DNA of 7,784 bases from an uncultured Candidatus Saccharibacteria bacterium (GCA_947097375.1 CAMURE010000023.1:1-7784), one strand, 5' to 3'; positions 1-6,737 are shown, numbered from the stretch's first letter. Translations and numbers: made by a program. Notes: a model not told the origin generated them from the letters alone.

Positions 1-991
1 CTTTGTCGCGCTTGAACAATGTTTGTGCTCGCAGGGCTTGGTCCATGTGGTACACACTGCGCACGTGGTCTGGCGTGTACAAATTTTTTATACCCAGCAG
101 TTTTTGGACTTTTTCCACGCCCTCGTCGGTCAGGGCTACGCTGCGGCGTTTTTCATCCAAAACATAGTCCTCTGGTACTAATTTACTGGCAACTTTGGCG
201 AAGGTATAGTAATTGTCCGGGTTTTCCGCTGCTGGCGCCGAGATGATCAGCGGCGTACGCGCTTCGTCGATCAAAATGGAGTCCACCTCGTCAACGATGG
301 CAAAATTCAGTTCGCGCTGCCTGAGCAAGGCGACGTCATTCACCATGTTGTCGCGTAGATAGTCAAAACCAAACTCGTTGTTGGTCCCATAGGTAATGTC
401 AGCTGCGTAAGCCTCTTTACGGGTAACTGGGCGGAGTTTGCGCATGCGCGGATCGTCGTGGTGCTCATTATCATAATCTTTATCATAGACAAACGATGCT
501 TCGTTGATAATCACGCCAGTCGTCAAGCCCAAAAAGTCATACACCTGACCCATCCAGCCAGCGTCACGCTGCGCCAGATAATCGTTAACGGTCACCACGT
601 GAACACCCTTGCCTTCTAGTGCGTTGAGATAGGTCGGTAACGTCGCCACCAAGGTTTTACCTTCACCAGTCTTCATCTCAGCTACATTGCCTTCGTGAAG
701 CGCCATACCACCGATTAACTGAACGTCATATGGACGCTCACCGATGACGCGCTTGGCCGCCTCGCGCGCCACCGCAAAGGCATCTGGCAAAATCGTATCC
801 AGCGTTACATTCTTTTTTGTCAGACGCTTTTTTAGTGCTGCTGTCTGCGCCTGCAATTCCTCATCTGACAGTTTTTCATACTTTTCAGACAGACCGTTAA
901 TTACTGCAACGCGCTTTTCCAGCCGCTTCAAAATCTTCTTCTGCGGATCACCAAAAACTTTACTCAGCGCTTTTTGTTGTGTCATTGCCAT
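1..991 (-). CDS. secA: Preprotein translocase ATPase SecA, N-terminal 330 codons (runs off left edge)
   Basis: SecA is the cytosolic and membrane-associated ATPase that drives unfolded preproteins through the SecYEG channel. The visible part covers the N-terminal helix and the first half of the DEAD-like motor. Walker A is MKTGEGKT (residues 106-113). It is followed by [10 protein letters not shown], by [16 protein letters not shown], and by the Walker B block [18 protein letters not shown], whose DEVD starts at residue 234. The preprotein-binding domain has begun where the window ends. SecA is usually about 800-950 residues, so over half is missing to the left. Two starts are possible: ATG at 991 (MAMTQQ) or ATG at 985 (MTQQ). 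AAGG at 997-994 is only 2 nt from the first but 8 nt from the second, which favours 985; GAGGGAG at 1008-1002 could serve the first. The gene lies downstream of cassette gene A on the same strand, with a likely promoter of its own at 1039-1044. Identity is certain; only the start is open. Confidence 0.97.
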   Translation of the reverse strand, partial: MAMTQQKALSKVFGDPQKKILKRLEKRVAVINGLSEKYEKLSDEELQAQTAALKKRLTKKNVTLDTILPDAFAVAREAAKRVIGERPYDVQLIGGMALHEGNVAEMKTGEGKTLVATLPTYLNALEGKGVHVVTVNDYLAQRDAGWMGQVYDFLGLTTGVIINEASFVYDKDYDNEHHDDPRMRKLRPVTRKEAYAADITYGTNNEFGFDYLRDNMVNDVALLRQRELNFAIVDEVDSILIDEARTPLIISAPAAENPDNYYTFAKVASKLVPEDYVLDEKRRSVALTDEGVEKVQKLLGIKNLYTPDHVRSVYHMDQALRAQTLFKRDK

Positions 992-1038
992 AACCTTAAA
1001 ACTCCCTCGCTTTCGGACATTTTCAAAAACTGTATACA

Positions 1039-1044
1039 ATTATA
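1039..1044 (-). promoter_or_regulatory. Probable secA promoter, -10 element
   Basis: Read on the minus strand, the hexamer is a perfect TATAAT. The best -35 at about 17 bp spacing (TTAATT, 1067-1062) is poor. Transcription would begin near 1032 and leave a leader of about 40 nt before the secA start. The hexamer overlaps an inverted repeat (GTATA-CAAT-TATAC, 1032-1045 on the plus strand) that could bind a regulator or be chance. This would let secA be expressed independently of the cassette upstream. Confidence 0.5.
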
Positions 1045-1092
1045 CCGTGCGAGGCTGGAAAATTAAAGGGTGTTTGGGTGCGGAGTTAATCG

Positions 1093-1102
1093 AACCGCGC
1101 TT
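1093..1102 (+). repeat. Left copy of 10-bp direct repeat AACCGCGCTT flanking the cassette
   Basis: The identical 10-mer occurs in the same orientation at 6752-6761 inside the 3' end of hpf, so the two copies enclose all four cassette genes. This would fit a target duplication or att-like site. It is short, and a similar match (CGCGCTTGAAC) joins positions 7-17 in secA to 6755-6765 merely because both encode Phe-Lys-Arg, so chance is a real alternative. Confidence 0.3.
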
Positions 1103-1111
1103 ACACAATAC

Positions 1112-1125
1112 TGATCATATGATCA
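1112..1125. repeat. 14-bp perfect palindrome overlapping the stop codon of gene A
   Basis: TGATCATATGATCA is fully self-complementary, and its last three bases are the gene A stop codon (TGA on the minus strand). It could form a 5-bp stem with a 4-nt loop, but no T-run follows on either strand, so it is not a convincing terminator. One such palindrome in a window this size is close to chance expectation. Confidence 0.35.
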
Positions 1126-1980
1126 ACCCCGTAGAGAACGTACGCCTATCTCTTCACCTCCTTCTTCTGATAGCTCACGGTAACCAACAAATAGCTGACC
1201 TCTACCCCAACCAGCAAACGGAATACAGGTCTCGTTACGGTAAGTAAACTTACCTGCCGCCCATGAGGAAAGACCGTAGCGGCTTACTGGAAGTATACCC
1301 CGGTGAATGCGATGCATTTGGTAGGCAGTATAGCCAACCAACGGCACCATCGCCTCATCTTGCGCTATCTGGTTATAAGCTAGACCCTGGCTTTTTGGGA
1401 TATTATCATTAAGTAGCATAAAAGCTGTCCATCTATCCTTGCCTACAGTTGGAAATTTCCAACCAGCTATCGTAGTTTCCATTACAGTATTCCAATTATC
1501 AACGATTATTTTATCTATAAATGATGTACTACTCCTGTTTCCGTGTGCCGCTGGCATGATATTCGGTAAAGATTCAGATACCCTAGAGATAAATTGGCGC
1601 ATTATACCTAGTGGTAATGTCAGCGGCGCCACAACCAAGTCATAATCTGGCCGCCCTTCTTTCAGCTCTGCCAGATGCCTAAAATCAATACCACCCTGCG
1701 CAAACTCAGCCGGTGTCGGCATATCGATACCTGCTCCAGCAAAAATTGCTTTATAATCCTTAATATCTCGCTCAAACAGTTTTTTAATCTCTAGGTCCGT
1801 TATGCCTTCCAGTGCGCCAAAGCCAACCCCACTTTCCTCCCTAGCAGCGCTATCAAGCGCGCCAAATATTGCCGTAGAACCAATATTTTTACCAGTATGA
1901 ACTTGCCCCTCCTGGGCTCGCCCCCATGCGGCCTCGGCAGCGGTGAGAATTTCCGGTGGAAGAATTTCAGGCATACTCAT
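1123..1980 (-). CDS. Unrecognised cassette protein A, 285 aa, paralog of the gene at 5787-6728
   Basis: I do not recognise this family. No signal peptide or membrane helix is evident, so a cytosolic place is likely. Residues 7-26 contain L.PEI..AA..AW.RAQEGQ, which matches protein D gaplessly from Met1: 14 of those 20 positions are identical. That supports ATG at 1980 over Met3. Similarity continues through GS-A-(8-9)-RE-(4-7)-GF..L..IT, a PTP block near residue 88, LAE near 103 and VVAP near 115, then thins. Both proteins end in a Trp-rich part and an L[FL].G[YV]R strand; A adds an acidic tail (EEGGEE). The gene starts 9 bp after the ATPase stop, and its Shine-Dalgarno AGGG overlaps that stop, so the two are probably translationally coupled. 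A role as substrate, adaptor or subunit of the ATPase/VWA machine is inference from context. The reading frame is sure; the function is unknown. Confidence 0.85.
   Translation of the reverse strand: MSMPEILPPEILTAAEAAWGRAQEGQVHTGKNIGSTAIFGALDSAAREESGVGFGALEGITDLEIKKLFERDIKDYKAIFAGAGIDMPTPAEFAQGGIDFRHLAELKEGRPDYDLVVAPLTLPLGIMRQFISRVSESLPNIMPAAHGNRSSTSFIDKIIVDNWNTVMETTIAGWKFPTVGKDRWTAFMLLNDNIPKSQGLAYNQIAQDEAMVPLVGYTAYQMHRIHRGILPVSRYGLSSWAAGKFTYRNETCIPFAGWGRGQLFVGYRELSEEGGEEIGVRSLRG
1448..1463. repeat. 16-bp perfect palindrome inside gene A
   Basis: GTTGGAAATTTCCAAC is fully self-complementary. It lies within codons for the Trp-Lys-Phe-Pro-Thr stretch of protein A. It is the longest perfect palindrome I noticed by eye. 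It may be an accident of coding, a protein-binding site, or an mRNA hairpin within the ATPase-A transcript. No second copy was seen. Confidence 0.4.
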
Positions 1981-1987
1981 ATACTTA

Positions 1988-1992
1988 CCCTA
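1988..1992 (-). promoter_or_regulatory. Shine-Dalgarno of gene A overlapping the ATPase stop codon
   Basis: On the minus strand the bases TAGGG combine the TAG stop of the ATPase gene (1992-1990) with AGGG, 7 nt before the gene A ATG at 1980. A ribosome ending on the ATPase can restart directly on gene A, which suggests coupled, perhaps stoichiometric, synthesis. The site also supports 1980 as the start. Confidence 0.5.
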
Positions 1993-3771
1993 ACTAAAAA
2001 GCCAATCAGCTCTTCTCTGCCCATAGTCATCTTCTGCTAGTCCCGGCGTCTTTCTCAGCATTTCCTCCGGCAGCAAATCATGATACTCAAGGATATGATG
2101 CATGACTTTACGGTCATTCGGGTTTTTGATGCCATCCAGAAAGGTTTGACAAGCCCGCTTCAATGACACTGCCCCGTAGCTGCCAGCAACCTTGTGTAAT
2201 ATATCTACCATAGTACGTGGCGCCAGTACTGTCTCCTCTAGGCCAGGACGATTGTCCACCATTTTTTCTGTATCGATGAACTGATCATAGCCTTCGCCAT
2301 TGATGCCGCTAAATATTTGTTGGCTCAACCGAGCTGCTCTCACGAAATTCTCGAAATCCCCTTCGGCAATGTCTGGCGGCAGTTCGCCTCGCTGCGTTGC
2401 CACAGTCGCCATAGCCAGCTGAGCATTCTCGCGCGGATATTCGTCATAGCCCTTGTCGTAGTCGGGGTAACGCACGCGATTGATATTTGCGCCAAAACGG
2501 TTTTGGAACTCAACGCTCAAATCATCCACCCCCTTGTAGCGTTTTGACTTTTCATTCGCCGTGGCGATAATACAAAAGCCCGGCTGGACCTCAACGACCC
2601 GCCCAGAATCTTCCTGTACCGTAAATCTATCGCCTGGGCGCAGCTGCATGATTTTGTTCAAGCGTTTCAACAGTTCCGGCGGCATGGCATTAATCTCATC
2701 AAGAATTAATGGTTTTCCCTGTTCCATAGCACGAATAATCGGTCCTGGCATAAACTCACTGACACTTGCCCCGTTTTCCTCGCGTAGCTCTTGCTTACCC
2801 ATCAGCTGATAACTATTGACATCGCCATATGCACTGACAAACTCAGGATCAACACCAAAATACGTTTGTACCATGTACTCCGCCAAAGCAGTTTTGGCAC
2901 CACCCGTCTCACCAACGAATAACGTTGGCTCACCCCGCACCATGGCTGGTAACGTCTCATCAATGATTGTTTGCATCTGTTCGGTCATCAACAAACCGCT
3001 GTCCAGTTGTCGTTTCCATTCACGGACTTGTAGACGAGTTACTTCTTCCAAAAACTGCTCCTTGCTGCTATTTGGCGGAATATCGATATTGTCATCAACC
3101 TCAGACAACTGCTTTTGCCATGCAGCTATTTTTCGCCTCTCACCTGCTGTCAAAGGACGCCCATTCTTTGCTACCTTAGCACGCAAGCTTACCATCCGCC
3201 CGCTGATTTCATCTTTCCTGTCCTGAGCGCGCAAAAACTCAGCTGCCGCGCGAGTCGCCGCCATCTGTTCGCCGCGATATTCCTCGTCAAATTCCTTCAT
3301 AAGCACAGCATCTTTGCGTAGCTCATGTAATTTCGCATGGTACATGTACCAATCTTCCAGATTATCAGCCACATCAGGGTGTTCATCCTTAAAACCCTCC
3401 CAACGTTGCAATTCTTCTTCGCTTGTGTCGCGCGGCATCTGCTCTTCCCAATTCGGCTCAGCCAAGCCCAACAAAAAGTTCTCACTAATTTCACTAACGT
3501 CTATATCCGGCTCCTTCAAATCTGTCCGGCGCCTCGATTCATTGATGCGTTCAACGTGCGGTGCTGCTAGTTGCTCTAAGAGTTGTCGATCGCCCACGAC
3601 CGCTGTCCGCCAATCAGATCTCACCGCTTGCATACTCTCCTGTAAACCAGCCATCAGCTCCATAACTCCTTCCACGGTTCGATCAGCCGCATCTGGAGTA
3701 TAATACGTCTCTAGAACAGAGGGTTCAAGATGCAGTTCAGCGGTGATGGGTTTTGTTTCAACTGTATGCAT
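1990..3771 (-). CDS. MoxR-like (AAA_5-type) AAA+ ATPase with long N-terminal helical extension, 593 aa
   Basis: An ATP-driven remodelling factor of the MoxR/CbbQ/NorQ type. The AAA+ core spans about residues 260-545. Visible motifs are Walker A GETGGAKT (287-294), a DVNSYQLMG segment (317-325) at the position of the MoxR helix-2 insert, FMPGPIIRAMEQG (340-352), Walker B LILDEINA (355-362), sensor 1 IATANE with Asn406, a likely arginine finger at Arg425 (FQNRFG) and sensor 2 at Arg519 (LAPRT). The first roughly 250 residues are charged, helical and partly coiled-coil-like. They are absent from ordinary MoxR proteins of about 330 residues and could dock a partner. The gene is divergent from the VWA gene 68 bp away, the usual MoxR partner, and is followed by gene A. 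No Shine-Dalgarno precedes its ATG. MoxR ATPases with VWA partners insert metals or activate enzyme complexes; the target here is unknown, with proteins A and D the obvious candidates. Confidence 0.93.
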   Translation of the reverse strand: MHTVETKPITAELHLEPSVLETYYTPDAADRTVEGVMELMAGLQESMQAVRSDWRTAVVGDRQLLEQLAAPHVERINESRRRTDLKEPDIDVSEISENFLLGLAEPNWEEQMPRDTSEEELQRWEGFKDEHPDVADNLEDWYMYHAKLHELRKDAVLMKEFDEEYRGEQMAATRAAAEFLRAQDRKDEISGRMVSLRAKVAKNGRPLTAGERRKIAAWQKQLSEVDDNIDIPPNSSKEQFLEEVTRLQVREWKRQLDSGLLMTEQMQTIIDETLPAMVRGEPTLFVGETGGAKTALAEYMVQTYFGVDPEFVSAYGDVNSYQLMGKQELREENGASVSEFMPGPIIRAMEQGKPLILDEINAMPPELLKRLNKIMQLRPGDRFTVQEDSGRVVEVQPGFCIIATANEKSKRYKGVDDLSVEFQNRFGANINRVRYPDYDKGYDEYPRENAQLAMATVATQRGELPPDIAEGDFENFVRAARLSQQIFSGINGEGYDQFIDTEKMVDNRPGLEETVLAPRTMVDILHKVAGSYGAVSLKRACQTFLDGIKNPNDRKVMHHILEYHDLLPEEMLRKTPGLAEDDYGQRRADWLFS

Positions 3772-3786
3772 GAGCGTGTTTGGTAT

Positions 3787-3815
3787 TTTATAATATCTGA
3801 CTCGTATTATATACT
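3787..3815 (+). promoter_or_regulatory. Promoter of the VWA-gene D operon
   Basis: TTTATA (3787-3792) and TATACT (3810-3815) lie 17 bp apart, matching 4/6 and 5/6 of the consensus. Transcription would start near 3822, about 18 nt before the ATG at 3840. It overlaps the opposite-facing ATPase promoter almost completely, which implies shared or mutually exclusive control of the two halves of the cassette. Confidence 0.5.
3789..3811. repeat. 7-bp inverted repeat between the divergent promoters (candidate operator)
   Basis: TATAATA (3789-3795) and TATTATA (3805-3811) form a perfect inverted repeat with a 9-nt spacer, giving a centre-to-centre distance of 16 bp. It overlaps the -35 of the plus promoter and the -10 of the minus promoter, so a dimeric regulator bound here would block both. 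The arms are so AT-rich that they may simply be facing -10-like elements. No regulator gene is present in the window. Confidence 0.35.
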
Positions 3816-3835
3816 ATAAGCATAAGGCTTGTAAA
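3806..3835 (-). promoter_or_regulatory. Promoter of the ATPase-gene A operon
   Basis: On the minus strand, TTTACA (3835-3830) and TATAAT (3811-3806) are separated by 18 bp, a good match to the housekeeping sigma consensus. Transcription would start near 3799 and leave a leader of about 28 nt with no Shine-Dalgarno before the ATG at 3771. The element overlaps the opposing promoter of the VWA gene, so the two polymerases probably exclude each other. Confidence 0.6.
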
Positions 3836-3839
3836 GAAA

Positions 3840-5774
3840 ATGACCGAAGTATTACACACTCCAGCAAATGGTACAGAATCGCCGACGGTGACGCCCGAGC
3901 AAGAGGCGGCAGCAGTAGAGCGTCAGGCCTCGCTTGATAAAGCCGCAGCGTTTTTAGACGACCAAATACCAGCGCTCTGTCGACTAACTGGCATGAACGT
4001 ACGAGTGGCGATTGGTGAGGGCTGGGCTACCGACCCGGAAACTGGCTCGTTCACCATCGATCCGTCATTCTTCATTGAAAAAGGTTATTCAGCTGATCAC
4101 TGTGTGTTCGCTACCCTGCATGAACTGATGGCCCATGTGCGCGACATCAAGCGAGATCCTGTATTTTCAGCGCGGCAAAATGCCTTTGTTGCTAGTGGCA
4201 AAGACCCCCAAGAGCAGCAAGCACGCCATATTTTCAATAATACCCTAGCTGATATCCACGGCAACAAACAGATCATGAACATGCTACCTGCTATGCGCAA
4301 GATCGGCGCGGATCTTTATAACAATCGCCTATTTCCGACGGAACATGATGGCAAGCCGGTTGACTGCACTAGTATCCCGATGCACCTACAATTTCTCTAC
4401 AAAATCATCCGCCAAGAGATGATACCAAACAGTGAGACACCTGTTCGCCAAGAAGTTGATGAAGCCATAAACCAGCTGCGCAACTTTCAGGGTGGACAGA
4501 TTGACCTCATCTCGTTCTTGACCGATCCTGGTGCAAGGGGCGCTAATGGCAAGAAACTCTCCGGCAGTGACCGTTTTGACTATTGGCTCACGCAGATTTG
4601 GCCAAAATATGAAGCTCTCATGAAATTAGACAAACAAGAGGCAGAAAACACCCAAACCCAGCAGCAAAACGGCGACCAACAGACCAACAACACTACCGAG
4701 CAGCAGGATGCCGACCCATCACAAAACGCTGACACTAAACAAGGCGGCAATCCATTCGCGGACGCTTACACTGATTATTTTGACAACAAGCATCCCGAGC
4801 CGTTCAGTCCCGAAGAACACGAAAAAATCCATAACGCTATCGACAAAGCTGCTCAAGAAAAACGCCACGAAACCATGACACCCGAACAGCGAGAACGCGC
4901 CCGTCAGATAGCGGCCGACCGCCGCTACCGTGAACAAACCGGCCACTCTCTGGTCGAGAGACAACGGTATGATGATGAGATACAGCGTTTTCACAAACAA
5001 ATTACCGAAATGCGCACAGTCTTTCAGTCGATACTGAACGAAGTCGTCGCCTCTCGTCGTGGTCTTAGTCGTCGCTCCCACCAAGACGGCGATATCCTCG
5101 ACCCCAACCGCCTGGCACAAACTGTGGTCGACATCAAAAGCAGTATCACCCCAGAGGCATTTCAGCGCTATGAAACCGTGCGTGGGCGGGCGGAACTAAA
5201 CTGCAAGACCGACTATTTCTTTGTGTTTGACTGCTCTAGTTCCATGGGCGGTGCGCCAGCACAAGCTGCCGCCAGTTGCGCCATCATCATGCTGGAGGGA
5301 CTCGCTGGTATGGAACGTGACATCCGACAACTGGAAGAACAACAAAGTATTGATTTGTCCGATCTATCAATCCGCACATCATTATATACATTTGGCACTG
5401 ATGCAACCTGCCACAAACCACTCAGTAGCAACCTAAATGACAAACAACGACTTGACACATATACAGCCATAGCTGCAGCTAATGCCGGATGGACGGCAGA
5501 CTATTTAGCTCTCCAGGAAATCACTACTCTACCCCACGACCGAGATCGCCAGCGAATCGTTGTCGTCGTAACTGATGGTGCAAGTGATAACCCCGACGCC
5601 ACCCAAGCAGCCATCAGCCAGCTTCGCCGTGACCAAAATACTGTAGTATACGGCGTATCCATTGGCTCAGACACCGCTGAACAACTGTACGCTCCGAATG
5701 CCAAACTTATCAACGACCCTAAAGACCTGCCAAATGTGTTACAATCATTTATAGAAACAACGATTCAAACATAA
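3840..5774 (+). CDS. Zincin-like/VWA-domain protein, MoxR partner, 644 aa
   Basis: A large cytosolic partner for the divergent ATPase. The N-terminal half looks zincin-like: HELMAH at residues 94-99 and a downstream ADIHGN (137-142) recall the layout of putative metallopeptidase-VWA proteins (DUF2201 type), though the usual HExxH is here HExxxH. Residues 268-304 form a Gln/Asn/Thr/Asp-rich linker, followed by a strongly charged helical region. The C-terminal VWA domain carries a complete MIDAS metal site: Asp464, Ser466 and Ser468 in DCSSSM, Thr552 in GWTAD and Asp579 in VTDGAS. Zincin or acidic linker plus C-terminal VWA resembles CobT, NorD and ViaA-like partners of MoxR ATPases. The Shine-Dalgarno is weak (AAGG, 12 nt from the ATG). 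Gene D follows after 12 bp. Whether the N-terminal domain is an active protease cannot be judged from sequence alone. Confidence 0.92.
   Translation: MTEVLHTPANGTESPTVTPEQEAAAVERQASLDKAAAFLDDQIPALCRLTGMNVRVAIGEGWATDPETGSFTIDPSFFIEKGYSADHCVFATLHELMAHVRDIKRDPVFSARQNAFVASGKDPQEQQARHIFNNTLADIHGNKQIMNMLPAMRKIGADLYNNRLFPTEHDGKPVDCTSIPMHLQFLYKIIRQEMIPNSETPVRQEVDEAINQLRNFQGGQIDLISFLTDPGARGANGKKLSGSDRFDYWLTQIWPKYEALMKLDKQEAENTQTQQQNGDQQTNNTTEQQDADPSQNADTKQGGNPFADAYTDYFDNKHPEPFSPEEHEKIHNAIDKAAQEKRHETMTPEQRERARQIAADRRYREQTGHSLVERQRYDDEIQRFHKQITEMRTVFQSILNEVVASRRGLSRRSHQDGDILDPNRLAQTVVDIKSSITPEAFQRYETVRGRAELNCKTDYFFVFDCSSSMGGAPAQAAASCAIIMLEGLAGMERDIRQLEEQQSIDLSDLSIRTSLYTFGTDATCHKPLSSNLNDKQRLDTYTAIAAANAGWTADYLALQEITTLPHDRDRQRIVVVVTDGASDNPDATQAAISQLRRDQNTVVYGVSIGSDTAEQLYAPNAKLINDPKDLPNVLQSFIETTIQT
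4641..4751 (+). other. Low-complexity Q/N/T/D-rich linker in the VWA protein
   Basis: Residues 268-304 are almost entirely Gln, Asn, Thr, Asp, Glu and Ala, with runs such as QQQNGDQQTNN. The segment separates the zincin-like half from the charged helical and VWA part. A comparable, more acidic, linker occurs before the VWA domain of cobaltochelatase CobT. It is likely disordered and its length probably varies between relatives. Confidence 0.7.
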
Positions 5775-5786
5775 AAAGAATAACAT

Positions 5787-6728
5787 ATGGCTAATCTCAA
5801 TCTACTATCACCAGAAATTCGAGCCGCAGCGAATGATGCTTGGCAGAGAGCTCAGGAAGGACAAAAGGCCCAGTCTCTCAATACCAGTCAGGGCTTTGGT
5901 TCTGCAGCGCTTCTAAACACTCTCAATGCTGATGTGAGAGAAGCTAGAGAGAAAGGTAAAACTGGATTTAATAGTCTTGACACGATAACCAATCCAGAAA
6001 CACAGCGGGCTTTTGAAAAAGCTTTTACTCTATCCGAGCGTTTGGTTAGCTACATCGGCCTTTCGGCACCAACACCAGAACAAATGGTGTCTGTCGGTGT
6101 TAACCTTCAATACCTAGCCGAACAATTTGCACTCATGGAGCAAGGAGAAGGTGTCGCCCCGCACGTTGTTTTGGCGCCCCACGGTCTTGGCAAGCAAAAC
6201 TGGCTAACTATTGGTCAAAAGATGGCCACAGACACAACTATACCAAGTAATTCACCAGACTCTGACAAAACAGCACCGTATTCCCAGCCAATACCAGGGG
6301 AGCTATGCATGTTGTGGACCAGCCTTAACATCACTGATGATGTTTGGTGCAATCTAGACCAGGCGCCGATTTCAACAACAACTCCGGAATTAAGTACTCC
6401 ACCAGTTTACCGCGATGATAATGGCATTCAATGGACACTCCGTCTCATTTCCGGCGGAATGCCAACGCCACAATTCTGTGCATACCACCATAATCCTGCT
6501 ACACATCAGACATTAGCCGAAGGCGTAACTGACAAACTTACTACTGTACTAGCTGGCTACACACCAACAGACCAGGTGTCCATCAGCTCTTCGTGGTGTT
6601 GGCAGCCCAACGTAAATGTAGCCAATGCTCCATATATCTGTTGGGATGACTGGGATAGACAGATGCGAATTACACTGCTTACCTTTGGTCCAAAAACCCT
6701 CCTGGGTGTTCGTTATCCAGTAGGCTAG
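5787..6728 (+). CDS. Unrecognised cassette protein D, 313 aa, paralog of gene A
   Basis: I do not recognise this family. The protein shares the N-terminal LSPEI..AA..AW.RAQEGQ block with protein A, gapless from Met1, which fixes both starts. It also shares GS.A, a RE...(G)KTGFNSL..IT stretch, FE, APTP near residue 94, LAE near 110 and V(L)AP near 128. The C-terminal third is rich in Trp and Cys (SSWCWQ near 269 and CWDDWDR near 285) and ends in TLLGVRYPVG, matching the LFVGYRE strand of A. There is no signal peptide or membrane segment. The gene begins 12 bp after the VWA stop with only a weak AAGA-type ribosome site, so it shares the VWA transcript and may depend on coupling. Its stop is just 6 bp from that of convergent hpf. 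A role as target or adaptor of the ATPase/VWA pair is inferred from position only. Confidence 0.85.
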   Translation: MANLNLLSPEIRAAANDAWQRAQEGQKAQSLNTSQGFGSAALLNTLNADVREAREKGKTGFNSLDTITNPETQRAFEKAFTLSERLVSYIGLSAPTPEQMVSVGVNLQYLAEQFALMEQGEGVAPHVVLAPHGLGKQNWLTIGQKMATDTTIPSNSPDSDKTAPYSQPIPGELCMLWTSLNITDDVWCNLDQAPISTTTPELSTPPVYRDDNGIQWTLRLISGGMPTPQFCAYHHNPATHQTLAEGVTDKLTTVLAGYTPTDQVSISSSWCWQPNVNVANAPYICWDDWDRQMRITLLTFGPKTLLGVRYPVG

Positions 6729-6737
6729 CAATTGCTA
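6726..6737. repeat. Palindrome spanning the convergent stop codons of gene D and hpf
   Basis: TAGCAATTGCTA is a perfect 12-bp palindrome whose first three bases are the gene D stop and whose last three are the hpf stop (TAG on each strand). An alternative stem, CAGTAG (6718-6723) with CTACTG (6735-6740) and an 11-nt loop, overlaps it. Either could be a weak bidirectional terminator, but neither has a T-run. Identical TAG stops facing each other at this spacing explain part of the symmetry. Confidence 0.4.

Larger units (their letters stand above)
992..1122. other. Intergenic region between secA and cassette gene A
   Basis: These 131 bp hold the likely secA promoter and one copy of a 10-bp direct repeat (1093-1102). 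They also hold a weak stem GCGG/CCGC with an 11-nt loop (about 1079-1097). No hairpin followed by a U-run was found for gene A, so minus-strand transcripts from the cassette may continue into secA. The stretch GGTTCGATT on the minus strand resembles a tRNA T-loop, but its flanks do not pair, so it is not called a tRNA. Confidence 0.5.

Noticed and set aside
1054..1061. Second shared word GCTGGAAA near both cassette ends (also 6746-6753)
   Set aside because: Eight bases in differing spacing relative to the 10-bp repeat is within chance and does not extend the homology.
1079..1102. tRNA or tmRNA 3' end (GGTTCGATT T-loop-like stretch on the minus strand)
   Set aside because: The bases on either side of the loop do not form a T-stem, there is no matching acceptor strand, and no CCA end follows.
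1060..1125. Stop reassignment (TGA as Gly, code 25), which would extend gene A by about 21 codons
   Set aside because: The extra residues have no counterpart in paralog D, TGA fits as the stop for A, and the neighbouring genes look like Saccharibacteria, which use the standard code.
1112..1125. Rho-independent terminator at the end of gene A
   Set aside because: The palindrome is short and AT-rich, and no T-run follows on either strand.
744..1247. Plus-strand open frame of 167 codons
   Set aside because: It runs antisense across the start of secA and into gene A; the translation shows no family pattern, while both minus-strand genes are well supported.
4719..5120. Minus-strand open frame of 133 codons inside the VWA gene
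   Set aside because: It is antisense to charged helical coding sequence, which yields spurious hydrophobic translations; there is no ribosome site or family pattern.
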